A stretch of 64,000 bases of DNA, taken from positions 27,621 through 91,620 of the forward strand of contig JAQXTA010000043.1 in assembly GCA_029219245.1 (NCBI GenBank), given 5' to 3'. Position numbers and translations under genes: made by a program. Positions 1-9,169 of this stretch are shown in pieces; within the stretch, counting starts at the first letter, position 1; each line of letters begins with the position of its first letter. The notes beneath the pieces are model-generated. The model saw only the letters and a list, made by a program, of their open reading frames with translations, was not told the DNA's origin and made no database searches. The stretch is from Lachnospiraceae bacterium. Lineage in GTDB: Bacteria > Bacillota > Clostridia > Lachnospirales > Lachnospiraceae.

Positions 1-895
1 GGTCCATAATATAGTCCTTCAACCAAGTTCCCAGCGTAATGTGCCATCGCTGCCAGAATTCCTGTATGGTTGTGGAAAAGAACGGATTCTTAAAATTTTC
101 CGGCAGATAAATCCCGAGGCACTCGGAAGTACCCAGAACAATATCCATACAGCCGGAAAAATCCGTATAAAGCTGTAAGGCAAAGCAAAAGATTCCCGCC
201 CAGATTAGCAGCACATGATAAGATTCATAATTGGCATATACCGAATTTACCAGAAGTCCCAGACGGTCTGCTATGACCATTTTCTTAAACATGCCCCATG
301 CCATTCGTTTCAGTCCATGTGTGACCTGTTCATAGACAAACGGATGTGGTGCATACAAATTTTCCTGTATCCTCTTATAACGGCTGATGGGTCCGGAAGT
401 CATCTGCGGAAAGTAACCGGCAAACAACGCAAACTTTACAAAATCGGTCTGTACCATACCCACCTTCCAGTAACAGTCTAACAGATAACCGCAAAGCTGT
501 AAGGTATAGTAGCTGACACCCAGTGATGCCACAATACGGACAGAAAAATCCAGCTTTTCCATTCCAAACAGTCCGCGTACCAGATTTACATTATCAAATA
601 CAAATCCATGATATTTTAACAGTGCCAGAAGCCCGAAATTCAAAACCAGAGTAAGCACCAGAATTCTTTTGGCTGTTTTCTCCTCTGTGCTTTTGTTTAT
701 GACCAGGGCTGCATAGTAAACACTGACCGTCGATATCACCAGATATACGAGTGTATAAGGTTCGCAGGATAAGCAGTAAAAGACAAGGCTGACAAGCAGA
801 AGATATCTGCTCTGCCAGTCCGGCTTAATAAGATAATAACCGATTAACACCAGTGAAAAAAAAGCGAGATAGGCAAATGATGTAATAGAAATCAT
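1..895 (-). CDS. MBOAT-family membrane O-acyltransferase (partial)
   Basis: The reading frame is open from an ATG at 895 to the window edge (298 residues seen, C-terminus missing). It encodes a polytopic membrane protein with the hallmarks of AlgI/DltB-type O-acyltransferases: an SGPISRY motif near residue 155, a YTDFSGCMDI motif near 240, and FWQRWHITLGTW at about 280-291, which holds the first of the two conserved MBOAT histidines. The family moves acyl groups (often acetyl) across the membrane onto exported polysaccharide or teichoic acid. The start codon overlaps the TGA of the upstream gene (ATGA), so the two are translationally coupled as the distal end of a long glycan operon. The acceptor is probably the glycan made here, which is inference from context. 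The family call is firm; the acyl group is unknown. Confidence 0.88.
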   Translation of the reverse strand, partial: MISITSFAYLAFFSLVLIGYYLIKPDWQSRYLLLVSLVFYCLSCEPYTLVYLVISTVSVYYAALVINKSTEEKTAKRILVLTLVLNFGLLALLKYHGFVFDNVNLVRGLFGMEKLDFSVRIVASLGVSYYTLQLCGYLLDCYWKVGMVQTDFVKFALFAGYFPQMTSGPISRYKRIQENLYAPHPFVYEQVTHGLKRMAWGMFKKMVIADRLGLLVNSVYANYESYHVLLIWAGIFCFALQLYTDFSGCMDIVLGTSECLGIYLPENFKNPFFSTTIQEFWQRWHITLGTWLKDYIMD

Positions 896-2499
896 ACTTC
901 CTTCTCCTTTCCGAAGCTGACACAAAGCAGTATCGGCAATGCTACAAAAATTCCGTAAGCATACCGGAATTCCGCATGCACAGGTGTCGCTAACAAAAGC
1001 GATAGCAGTACCATCACATAGGGAACAAACAACATAACATTTTTCTTTCGGTACGCTGCATAAGCAAAAGCAAAAAACAGCAGCCATGTGCTTTTACCAA
1101 GGCTCCACACTTTATTATAGAAATCCTGAAATTTTAGTAGAAAGGCATCTACTTCCAGTCCAAAATCATAGGAAAATACTTTTCGCTGCGTTGTCATTTC
1201 AAACGGATTTTCTGCCATCAGATATTGCTCGTAAAGATATTGATAATCCTCTGTCTTACTTGCAAAATAGCCTTGTGTCTGCTTAATTTCCGCTTCCAGA
1301 TATTGTTTCGGATTCCGTAGTCCTACCTGCAGCCAGAGTTTGAAAAATGCACCTTTGTTCCCGGCAATCACTTCCTGGTTGCCCGCTTCACGAATATAAT
1401 TTTTCACGATATCAAAATAATAGGGATTATGGTAAGAAGCTACCGTATCCATCGGAATGACTTCATTTAACAATTCCAGTTCTTCCTGGGTCAAAGTACC
1501 GCCATTTAAGTACGCATTTAAAATATGTTGTGTGGGCATTGTCAGCCCTTCAATTGTGTCGCCTTTTTCTACTTCCAGAGCCGAAAGCACCGGTCCCTGC
1601 CAGACCACATAGCAAAGCAGCGCTATTCCCATCGCCGGAAGCATCTTCTTCCAGTTCCGGTAAACCAGACATAAAATTCCCATAATGCAAGAAGTACCGA
1701 GGAATACAAAAATACCGTTGCTCCGTAACAAGCATACCGCCACACCAAAGCAGGCATACCAGATGACCTCGCTTGTCCGGATTTCCTCCCTTTTCACAAG
1801 GGCAATAGCCAGCCTGCTGCCCATCCATGCATATAAAAGCAGTGCACCGGAAAAAAGCACATCCTTTCCCATGCAGATTGCATAAATGCCGTTCATTGGC
1901 AAAACCGCATAAAATATCAACGCGAGCACTATTCCGACAAGAGAAGTGCCCTTACGATAAAGCCAACATAAAAGATACGCATAAATCCCTGCCATCACAA
2001 GCATCTGGGCAACAGTATAAACCGCGCACGCTCCTGTATAGGTACCAAACAGGCGATAACCCAGCATAAAAAACACCTTAATAATCATCGTATGGGCATA
2101 AGGATGGTGGTTAGAGCCCGGCACCCAACCGCAGACCTGTTCTAACTGCCAGACGGAATCATTGCTGATCCAGCCCGGAAAATAAATCAGAAAATACGGC
2201 AGCCAGCACGCAAAACAAACCGCAAAGAAAATGGCATACAGATACCACTTTCCCTGCCGCATGCACTGTTTTCCTGCCGGTATCACATTTTGCAGCACCG
2301 CAATCCCCACGCACAAAACAAGTAAAATCACATAACTTACAACAGTCCAGAGTAACACTTTAAGAAAGCCCTGTCCGCCATTTAATGCTGACAAACTATC
2401 CCATCTTGTCCACACCATGCATAACGCATAAATAACCGCAAAAGGAAACAATATCAGGCATTGTCTTCTGCTCATGTATTTTTCTGTAAACTCTTTCAT
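892..2499 (-). CDS. DUF6020-like polytopic membrane protein (GT-C-like)
   Basis: This 535-residue protein has about a dozen hydrophobic segments. A first-loop motif PGWISNDSVWQLEQ is followed by HHPYAH near residues 130-135, then KDVLFSG and LRSNGIFVF further on. The protein at 18889-20721 shows the same order of elements (PGFFVYDAQDEY, HHPLVH, KDTIF, RKNGIYAF), so the two are paralogues. The acidic first-loop pair and the His-His-Pro loop resemble GT-C glycosyltransferases that use polyprenyl-phosphate sugars on the outer face of the membrane. I assign it to the uncharacterised DUF6020-type family from memory. It lies between a GT4 and the MBOAT gene and overlaps the latter by 4 bp. No substrate can be read from the sequence. 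Confidence 0.72.
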   Translation of the reverse strand: MKEFTEKYMSRRQCLILFPFAVIYALCMVWTRWDSLSALNGGQGFLKVLLWTVVSYVILLVLCVGIAVLQNVIPAGKQCMRQGKWYLYAIFFAVCFACWLPYFLIYFPGWISNDSVWQLEQVCGWVPGSNHHPYAHTMIIKVFFMLGYRLFGTYTGACAVYTVAQMLVMAGIYAYLLCWLYRKGTSLVGIVLALIFYAVLPMNGIYAICMGKDVLFSGALLLYAWMGSRLAIALVKREEIRTSEVIWYACFGVAVCLLRSNGIFVFLGTSCIMGILCLVYRNWKKMLPAMGIALLCYVVWQGPVLSALEVEKGDTIEGLTMPTQHILNAYLNGGTLTQEELELLNEVIPMDTVASYHNPYYFDIVKNYIREAGNQEVIAGNKGAFFKLWLQVGLRNPKQYLEAEIKQTQGYFASKTEDYQYLYEQYLMAENPFEMTTQRKVFSYDFGLEVDAFLLKFQDFYNKVWSLGKSTWLLFFAFAYAAYRKKNVMLFVPYVMVLLSLLLATPVHAEFRYAYGIFVALPILLCVSFGKEKEV

Positions 2500-2514
2500 C
2501 TTCTGTATAAGCTC

Positions 2515-3621
2515 CTATTCCCTTGCCCACTCTTTTATCTTTTCCACATAACTTTCTTTGGAGTAGTCCGCAGCTCTCTTTAAGGACATTTCCCGGTAAT
2601 GCTCCATCGCTTCCGGGTTCTCCAGTAATTTTATAATTCTTTCGGAAAGTTTTTTCTCATCTTCCGTAAGAACCTTTTCATCCAGATTGATATCCGGACT
2701 CATATTCGGCACCAGAATACCGTATTTATCTTCCAGAATTTCTCCAGGTCCCGTCATACAATCCGTTGCAATCACCGGAAGTCCCATGGCCATCGCTTCT
2801 ACCATGGCATTCGGGAAACCCTCATAATAAGAGGTCAGCACATATAGAAAGCCCTTTTTTAAATAGGGATAGGGATTTCGCTTGACACCGGTAAAATAAA
2901 CCGCATCGTCAATTCCCAGTCGGTTTACCAATTCCCGATACGGTGTAAAATCACCTTTTCCGATAATCATAAGTTTCGTATCCGGCAGTTCCTTGTGCAC
3001 CAGTGCAAAGCTTTTAATCAAATGCCAGAAGCCTTTTACCACATCTTCTCTTCCCATAGAAACAAGAATGCGCCCTTCACTCCATGGAATTTCAGCCTCT
3101 TCCAGTTCTGCTAACTGCATGACCTCTCCGATATCAAAGGGATTGTTCAGTGTAACCGCTTTCTGGCATTTATACTTTTCCTGCACTTCTTTACAAATGG
3201 CCTCCGAACAGCAAATAACCTTGTTGGCATGCTTACAAAACAGGCGAATCTGCTTTGGATTCCCCATATCCATATAGCTACGGATACCAAGCCACTTCTC
3301 TTCCTTCCCAAAGGAAGCAAGATTCGCTAAATTCGCCGTTGGTCCAAAGCTGTAGGCAATATCAATTTCTTCCTGTCGTTTTAATTTATGAAGCTTATAG
3401 CCTCGTTTCAAAACATTCAGACATTTTGCCAGTTTTCCCGGTCTGCTTGCCAGATGCAAATCTGCAACCGGAATGCCTTTTATATCATATGCAATATCCT
3501 TGGAATCAAAAATCGCAATCTGTACCTGAAAATACGGTTGCAAAAGTCTTGCCGTCGTCACGCAGACTTTCTCCAAACCGCCCTGATGTAAAGATGGAAC
3601 AATCAATAACAATTTTTTCAT
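2515..3621 (-). CDS. GT4-family glycosyltransferase
   Basis: A cytoplasmic GT-B glycosyltransferase of 368 residues. The N-terminal Rossmann half opens with LLLIVPSLHQGGLEKV, typical of retaining GT4 enzymes. The C-terminal half carries the nucleotide-sugar site YYEGFPNAMVEAMAMG with the EX7E pair near residue 270. I chose the ATG at 3621, because it overlaps the TGA of the upstream gene (ATGA). A longer start at 3633 would extend inside that gene. It should add one sugar to the lipid-linked repeat unit; donor and linkage cannot be deduced. It is the second of two consecutive GT4 genes. Confidence 0.87.
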   Translation of the reverse strand: MKKLLLIVPSLHQGGLEKVCVTTARLLQPYFQVQIAIFDSKDIAYDIKGIPVADLHLASRPGKLAKCLNVLKRGYKLHKLKRQEEIDIAYSFGPTANLANLASFGKEEKWLGIRSYMDMGNPKQIRLFCKHANKVICCSEAICKEVQEKYKCQKAVTLNNPFDIGEVMQLAELEEAEIPWSEGRILVSMGREDVVKGFWHLIKSFALVHKELPDTKLMIIGKGDFTPYRELVNRLGIDDAVYFTGVKRNPYPYLKKGFLYVLTSYYEGFPNAMVEAMAMGLPVIATDCMTGPGEILEDKYGILVPNMSPDINLDEKVLTEDEKKLSERIIKLLENPEAMEHYREMSLKRAADYSKESYVEKIKEWARE

Positions 3622-4772
3622 AATCCCGAACAATCTCCGTTTAAATAAAACTTGCGGTAACCTTCTGCCTGACTTTTTACGTCAAATCCGCTTGCGGAAA
3701 GCTCCTGATACCTGTCTTTTCGCTCGTAAGATGCCTGTGATAAAATCTCTTCTGCCCACTTCTTTGCCGGCTGTTCAATGCTTAAATAAGTCACAAGCTC
3801 TGTTGCCTGTGCCTCTTTCGTGATGGTATCCGATACAAAGCACCGTAGTCCCGCCGCCTGTGCCTCTACCAGCACGCCGGGAAGCCCTTCATAGAAAGAT
3901 GGTAGTAAAAATACATCAAATGCCTGATAATAGGCTTCCGGTTCTTTTTGATTCCCTGTAAAGAAAACCTTATCCCGGATTCCCAGTTCTTCGCATTTTT
4001 GCTCTATTTTTTCTCTGTCCGGACCGTCACCTAAAAGAAATAAGACTGCATCCTCTCTTTTCTGGCAGATTGCTGCAAATACTTCCATCAGGTAAGGATG
4101 GTTTTTCTGTGCGTTGAACCGTCCCACATGCCCCAACACAAATTTATCCTCTATCTGTAATTTCTGCCGTATGGCTGCTCTTTTGTCTGCATTATAGGTA
4201 AACTTTCCGGCATCAATGGCATTGTGGATAATTTTCACATTGCCTTTCTCTACCCAGTCTTTACCAAACACATCTTCTCCTGCAAGCTTTGAGCAGGCAA
4301 AACAGTAATCCGCTTTTTTATATAAATTCTTGCGCAGAAATTTCGTTGCCATTCCCTTTAAGCCCTTTTCCACACCCGCATTCCGGGAATGTGCTACCGT
4401 AACCGGAATCCCGGCTTTCTTCGCAAGCGGAAGATAAATGGATGCGGTACTTGTCATATGTCCCTGCACCACCCGGAATTCATGATGCTTTGCAAAAAAA
4501 GCCTTTACCGCCTTCCGGTAGGCAAAATAATTGTATACTTTAAATTTAGGGAGCACATAAATATGTCCTCCCATTTTCTCGATTTCTTCGTCATAAAATT
4601 GCGGCTTTCTGACCGCTTCGCTATGAACATGGTTCAACGCTTCGCTATGAACCAAAAAGTCAAACTGGATTTCGTTCCGGTCCATCTGGCGGTATAAATC
4701 CATAATCCGGCTTTCCGCACCGCCTAATCCGGTTCCGCCAAGTACATGTAAAATACGTGTGATATCAGACAT
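3618..4772 (-). CDS. GT4-family glycosyltransferase, EpsF-like
   Basis: A retaining GT-B glycosyltransferase of 384 residues. The N-terminus reads ILHVLGGTGLGGAESRIMDL followed by FDFLVH, typical of EpsF/CapM-like GT4 enzymes. The donor site FYEGLPGVLVEAQAAG lies near residue 295. The start at 4772 is supported by AAAGGA 9 bases upstream; the frame is open for 21 more codons without a good ribosome site. Odd: residues about 46-60 contain a near-perfect repeat (VHSEALNH then VHSEAVRK) from a 24-bp-period duplication, inserted where relatives go straight from FLVH to the FYDEEI region. It ends overlapping the next GT4. Confidence 0.87.
   Translation of the reverse strand: MSDITRILHVLGGTGLGGAESRIMDLYRQMDRNEIQFDFLVHSEALNHVHSEAVRKPQFYDEEIEKMGGHIYVLPKFKVYNYFAYRKAVKAFFAKHHEFRVVQGHMTSTASIYLPLAKKAGIPVTVAHSRNAGVEKGLKGMATKFLRKNLYKKADYCFACSKLAGEDVFGKDWVEKGNVKIIHNAIDAGKFTYNADKRAAIRQKLQIEDKFVLGHVGRFNAQKNHPYLMEVFAAICQKREDAVLFLLGDGPDREKIEQKCEELGIRDKVFFTGNQKEPEAYYQAFDVFLLPSFYEGLPGVLVEAQAAGLRCFVSDTITKEAQATELVTYLSIEQPAKKWAEEILSQASYERKDRYQELSASGFDVKSQAEGYRKFYLNGDCSGL
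4614..4652. repeat. 24-bp-period direct repeat inside GT4 gene
   Basis: The 15-mer CGCTTCGCTATGAAC occurs at 4614-4628 and again at 4638-4652, in frame with the GT4 reading frame. It encodes HSEALNHVHSEAVRK. The period is divisible by three, so the frame is kept. Confidence 0.85.
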
Positions 4773-4876
4773 TGTTTTTTCCTTTTTCCGTTTTTCATGG
4801 AGTAACGGCATACTCTCATAAAATAGCATAAACATCTGCCTTTTAAAGCAAAATTACAAATCCAAATAGAACTTGT

Positions 4877-5797
4877 TTATGATAAAACATCCCCTGCCTG
4901 CAGCTTCTTTACAGCTTCGTAGCGGTCAATCAGTAAGGAGCCGTCTATGGTCCGCACAATCGGTTTTTTATCAAAAACATCGATTACTTCTCCCGGTGCA
5001 TAGGCTGAAAAATCAATCATTTCATCAAATGGATGAGCTTCCCATATCGTAACCTTCTCTTCGCCAAGCATGGCAAAGGCGCCAGGAAACGGTGCTGCCA
5101 CACCACGAATCAGATTGTAGATGTTCCTGGTTCTTTCGTGAAAATCAATCTTACCGTCCACTGCCGTACGCTTGTTATACCAGGAATCAAAATCTTTGGA
5201 ATCGGTACGGATGGTAATCGTACCCTGCTCATAGGCCTGTAACAGCTTACGAATCAGATTTTTAGAACAGATCATATTTTTATACTGTGCCGTCCGGATA
5301 TCGTCATGGGGTGTAATGGAAAACATTTCCGTTGCAAACACATTCGGACTGTCTGCCTTTTCATCATAACGGAACAGATTTAAGTTAAATCTGGTATCTC
5401 CTAAAATAATAGACCAGTTTAACGGAGAACGTCCCCGCCCAAACGGCAGATAACCGCAGTTTCCATGAAAGCCGTAAATCCCATAACGGAAACAGTTCAA
5501 TACGGAAGCCGGAATCAATCGCTGCCATCCCATGGAAATACCGATATCAAATTCATTTTCTGCCAAAAATTTCTGCGTTTTCTCATCGGTCAGGAAATAG
5601 CTGTCTGCCTCATGTACCGGAATCCCAAATTTTTCAGTTAAAACCGACAATCCCTTATAGCCGGATACCTGATTTTTCTTCGTAACCTCCGGGCTGATCG
5701 TAATGACCAAATCCACCGGACAGATGGTTTTATGAATAAATTCTACAATATTTTCCGAAGTATCCTTTACCCCGAACACTACTACCTTGTACTTCAT
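4877..5797 (-). CDS. Sugar N-formyltransferase-like (formyl_trans_N) protein
   Basis: A 306-residue protein of the methionyl-tRNA-formyltransferase fold. The N-terminal domain has KVVVFGVKD at the start. A catalytic-loop-like segment GFHGNCGYLPFGRGRSPLNW lies near residues 112-131, followed by ADSPNVF near 150, which would supply the conserved Asp. It is too short and too divergent for Fmt. Relatives in O-antigen clusters formylate 4-amino sugars using N10-formyl-THF (VioF, WlaRD, FdtF types). The Asn that normally sits two residues before the catalytic His is Gly here. In this operon the most likely substrate is the UDP-4-amino sugar made by the PglF/PglE-like pair at 13.3-16.3 kb. That pairing is inference. 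Confidence 0.78.
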   Translation of the reverse strand: MKYKVVVFGVKDTSENIVEFIHKTICPVDLVITISPEVTKKNQVSGYKGLSVLTEKFGIPVHEADSYFLTDEKTQKFLAENEFDIGISMGWQRLIPASVLNCFRYGIYGFHGNCGYLPFGRGRSPLNWSIILGDTRFNLNLFRYDEKADSPNVFATEMFSITPHDDIRTAQYKNMICSKNLIRKLLQAYEQGTITIRTDSKDFDSWYNKRTAVDGKIDFHERTRNIYNLIRGVAAPFPGAFAMLGEEKVTIWEAHPFDEMIDFSAYAPGEVIDVFDKKPIVRTIDGSLLIDRYEAVKKLQAGDVLS

Positions 5798-5805
5798 CGC
5801 TTATG

Positions 5806-6750
5806 CTATTTCCTTTCTAAAACATACGGTAAATTTCCCAAATAGTGCTCATACAGGTAATCCTGCATATTCACATATTCCTGTACGCGCTTATAATTAT
5901 CCAGAACCGCCGGGAGCCTTTCTTCATAAGCTTCCTTTGTACATCCGGCAAGTACCTTTGCTGCATGCTCCAAATCCATATCCGGCAAAAACAAAATACC
6001 GTCCGGATTGAAAAAGTCTGCAATTTTACGGGCACCCAAATACACCGGAATCGTCTGAGAGGCAAAACAACTCGTCAGCCGCTCCGAAAAATAGTAATCG
6101 GAAATGTCATTTTCTATCACAATCGAGAAACGAAAAGTGTCCAAGCATTCGTCTACGCTTTTCACATAGGAGCCGCCGTCGAATTTGCCGAAGGTATGTG
6201 CTAACTGTTCTCTTTTGCATTTTCTGGCAAGTTCCAAACGGAACTGATGTAACGGGCACATCACTTTGTCCGAGCAGAGAATGGAAAGATTCTCCTGTTT
6301 GCTCTGATACAGATTCTCTTTCATTGTCTGGTTCCAGATACCTGCCGCAATCGGATAAAATCTGGCATTTTCCAGTTCATTCAGAATTTTCTCATCATAG
6401 GTAAAAATATATTTAAATTCTTTTTCCAAGCCCTTATGCTTATGGAATACTTCATAGTCTTTTGGCACAATCACGCGGGATTCGGTCAGCATACCGTATT
6501 TTGTTACCGGCTTGCCAAGTGTGCGGGTAAGCATTTCCGGCCCGTAAAAATGGGTATCCAGTCCGTAGTTATACCGGTCCCAGAAAAAATACTTTCCCTC
6601 ATGTCCGTAAGGCGCATGCTGGCTATGCCGATTACGGATGAAATAGGTCTCTAACAGCCTGCCTTCCGCATTATAAATCTTCGGCGGCGTACCATCAATA
6701 TGATATTCTCTGCCAAACTGCAGCCGATAGCTGCCAAGCCGTAACTCCAT
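5806..6750 (-). CDS. GT10-family (alpha-1,3/4-fucosyltransferase-like) glycosyltransferase
   Basis: A 314-residue enzyme. The C-terminal half has the GT10 signature: FRFSIVIENDISDYYFSERL, then a CFASQTIPVYLG stretch and FFNPDGILFL (about residues 208-255), matching the ENxxxxxYxxEK...TIPVYxG pattern of bacterial and animal alpha-1,3-fucosyltransferases. The start at 6750 is chosen because AAAGGG lies 10 bases upstream; the longer frame runs back into the epimerase gene. The donor would be GDP-L-fucose, and gmd and fcl for that donor lie at 56-59.8 kb of this window. The acceptor is usually GlcNAc in this family. The family is firm; the acceptor is unknown. Confidence 0.85.
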   Translation of the reverse strand: MELRLGSYRLQFGREYHIDGTPPKIYNAEGRLLETYFIRNRHSQHAPYGHEGKYFFWDRYNYGLDTHFYGPEMLTRTLGKPVTKYGMLTESRVIVPKDYEVFHKHKGLEKEFKYIFTYDEKILNELENARFYPIAAGIWNQTMKENLYQSKQENLSILCSDKVMCPLHQFRLELARKCKREQLAHTFGKFDGGSYVKSVDECLDTFRFSIVIENDISDYYFSERLTSCFASQTIPVYLGARKIADFFNPDGILFLPDMDLEHAAKVLAGCTKEAYEERLPAVLDNYKRVQEYVNMQDYLYEHYLGNLPYVLERK

Positions 6751-6808
6751 GTAGCATACCCTTTCGTACTGACATTCGACCTTCCCCGCAAGGTAGCCTG
6801 TCCCTGTT

Positions 6809-7783
6809 TTACAAATTCTCTTTGTACCACGCAATTGCCAGTTCAATTCCCTTTTTGAAATCATATTCCGGATTATAACCAAGCAGTTCTCTTGCCTTGG
6901 AAATATCCGCGTTGGAATCCCGGACATCGCCTTTCCGGTTCGGTCCGAAGTTTGGCTCTACTTTTTTGTCCAGTGCCTCACACAAATCGTAATAAATATC
7001 AATCAAGAATTCTCTGCCGCCCGCACCGATATTAAATACCTGTCCGGCTGCTTCCGAGGATGCTTTACATGCCTTTAAATTGGCTTCGATTACGTTGTCA
7101 ATATAAGTAAAGTCTCTGGACTGCTTACCATCACCGTTAATCGTCGGTACTTCACCATGCAGCAGCTGTTTGATAAATTTCGGAATCACAGCCGCATACA
7201 TACCATTTGGGTCCTGACGGCGTCCAAACACATTGAAATAACGAAGTCCGTAAGTATCCAGACCATATAATTCTTTATAAAGTCTTCCGTACTCCTCGTC
7301 CACTTTTTTGGTTAACGCATAGGGAGAAATGACTTTTCCCTCCTGCCCTTCTTTCTTGGGCAGTACCGGATGGTCACCATAGACCGAGGAACTGGAAGCA
7401 TAAACAAATTTTTTTACCCCATTTTGTCTGGATGCCTCCATCATATTTAGGGTGCCGCGGATATTGATTTCCTCATATAGAAGCGGCATTTCAATACTAC
7501 GCGGTACGCTTCCCCATGCCGCCTGATTCATCACGTAGGTAACACCCTCCGTCGCTTTCAGGCAGGTATCCAGATCGCGGATATCGCCTTTGATAAAAGT
7601 AAAGTTTCCACATTTTGTAAGCGGCTCAATATTTTCATATTTTCCGGTAGAAAGGTCATCCAGGCACCGTACCGTATAACCCATATTTACCAGTGCCTCG
7701 CAAAGATTGGAACCGATAAATCCGGCTCCGCCCCCTACCAGAAAAACACTGTCTTTTTCAAATGTAATTTCTTGATAACTCAT
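6809..7783 (-). CDS. UDP-N-acetylhexosamine 4-epimerase (WbpP-like SDR)
   Basis: An extended short-chain dehydrogenase of 324 residues. The NAD-binding loop is GGGAGFIGSNL near residues 17-27. The catalytic Ser and Tyr-Lys lie in SSSSVYGD and SPYALTKK (about 125-155). GLRYFNVFGRRQDPNG and the DFTYIDNV block (about 175-235) match the WbpP/Gne subgroup that interconverts UDP-GlcNAc and UDP-GalNAc or the matching uronic acids. It lies two genes after the UDP-sugar dehydrogenase, so the pair plausibly makes UDP-GalNAcA. The ribosome site GGAG lies 8 bases before the ATG. Confidence 0.85.
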   Translation of the reverse strand: MSYQEITFEKDSVFLVGGGAGFIGSNLCEALVNMGYTVRCLDDLSTGKYENIEPLTKCGNFTFIKGDIRDLDTCLKATEGVTYVMNQAAWGSVPRSIEMPLLYEEINIRGTLNMMEASRQNGVKKFVYASSSSVYGDHPVLPKKEGQEGKVISPYALTKKVDEEYGRLYKELYGLDTYGLRYFNVFGRRQDPNGMYAAVIPKFIKQLLHGEVPTINGDGKQSRDFTYIDNVIEANLKACKASSEAAGQVFNIGAGGREFLIDIYYDLCEALDKKVEPNFGPNRKGDVRDSNADISKARELLGYNPEYDFKKGIELAIAWYKENL

Positions 7784-7808
7784 GTTCTGCTCCTATCCTT
7801 TATCGTTT

Positions 7809-9155
7809 TTATGCTTTCTTTCTCCTGTTCCTTATCCATTCTGTCCATAGCAAAAACAATGCCATATAAAACAGGGAAAAGCCGTAAATCATATATCTTG
7901 ATAAGCACATGATGGTTAACGAAGTCGCACATACATTGGCCGCAATAAACAAAAATGCCAATCCCATCATGCAGGCTGCCTGTCCTTTTTTATGCTTCCA
8001 AAGCATCCATACCGCCATACCGGCTGCAAATAGGTAAATACCGGCTGCCACCCAGTTTATAAGAGGATGAACAACAGCAATGCTTCGGATAAAGCCATAA
8101 CGGCAAAGCAGAAGATATTGATAAAGCCACTGCCCGAAGCATTCCGGCAGAAGTCCTTTTAACATCTTTCCTGCCATTTCATCCGACATACTGCTCTGCA
8201 TATAATAGTCTACCTGTCCAAGTCCAAAATAATACGCTGACATATTGGCTTCCAATACCTCATATTTCAGACTGTCATGACATGCCTCAAGATATTCTGT
8301 CTGTTCCTTCATCGTATTTCCGGCATATTTATAATTGAAGCCCTTGCTGTCTGCCTGTTCATAGAACTGGTCAAAAAAGATACGTTCTCTACTGCCTTCC
8401 GCAAAGACCTCTCCGTCTTCCTCATCGCAGGCGTAAATAACATTCGTTAATGTATTGACCTGGCCATAGGTATTTCCCATGAAATAGCCTGTCACAAAAT
8501 AATTATAGGTGTGCACACTTAGGCTTCGCAGTCCGAATACGCACAAAACTGCCAGCACCGGAATTACCATTTTTCTGTATTTTTTTGCAAGTATCAGCTT
8601 AATTCCCAATACCACCATCCAAAGCAGAATGGTTGTCATCATCTGTCCCCTTGTCATAGACAGCAGATAGGCAAATACCAGACTCCATACAATGTCTGCT
8701 TTTTTTCCCTCAAACATCATCCGAAGAGTAAACAGAACAAAAAAATTAAATAACGGTATGCAAAGTGCTTCACTCATAATGGAATTTTCCAAAAAAATAT
8801 GAAGTGAGGAAACATACCTTGTAATCAGGTGCGGCATCAGCTCCAAAGCCACTAACACCAATTCGCCAAATACATTTAACTGAAATCTCTTTTGTAAATA
8901 TTCTACCACAAAAAAGATACTGCATGCTGCCAATATATTCTGTGCAATCACTGCCCACGTCAGTCCCGCACTTTCTCCCGCAAGCAGCCGGAAGAAAGCC
9001 AGAAAAAGCGGATACAACGGCTCTCTGTGAATGTGCATTGTAATATATTGTTCGGAATCATTATAAACGCCTACTCCGTAAACTGCAAACATTCCCAGAA
9101 AAAATAACAATAATCCTATGAAAATACCTATTGATTTTCTGCGGTTTTCTGTCAC
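7809..9155 (-). CDS. Polytopic membrane protein, GT-C-like, unassigned
   Basis: A membrane protein of 448 residues with roughly ten hydrophobic segments. After the first segment a loop reads YNDSEQYITMHIHREPLYP (about residues 31-50), with an acidic pair and an RxPxYP element, as in GT39/ArnT-like GT-C enzymes. I start it at the GTG at 9155, because GGGAGG lies 5 bases upstream; the longer ATG start at 9182 would overlap the preceding gene and lacks such a site. It sits between the dehydrogenase and epimerase genes. Its function is not recognised. A role as a lipid-linked-sugar transferase is inference from topology and loop motif. Confidence 0.65.
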   Translation of the reverse strand: MTENRRKSIGIFIGLLLFFLGMFAVYGVGVYNDSEQYITMHIHREPLYPLFLAFFRLLAGESAGLTWAVIAQNILAACSIFFVVEYLQKRFQLNVFGELVLVALELMPHLITRYVSSLHIFLENSIMSEALCIPLFNFFVLFTLRMMFEGKKADIVWSLVFAYLLSMTRGQMMTTILLWMVVLGIKLILAKKYRKMVIPVLAVLCVFGLRSLSVHTYNYFVTGYFMGNTYGQVNTLTNVIYACDEEDGEVFAEGSRERIFFDQFYEQADSKGFNYKYAGNTMKEQTEYLEACHDSLKYEVLEANMSAYYFGLGQVDYYMQSSMSDEMAGKMLKGLLPECFGQWLYQYLLLCRYGFIRSIAVVHPLINWVAAGIYLFAAGMAVWMLWKHKKGQAACMMGLAFLFIAANVCATSLTIMCLSRYMIYGFSLFYMALFLLWTEWIRNRRKKA

Positions 9156-9169
9156 GTTTCCCTCCCGGA

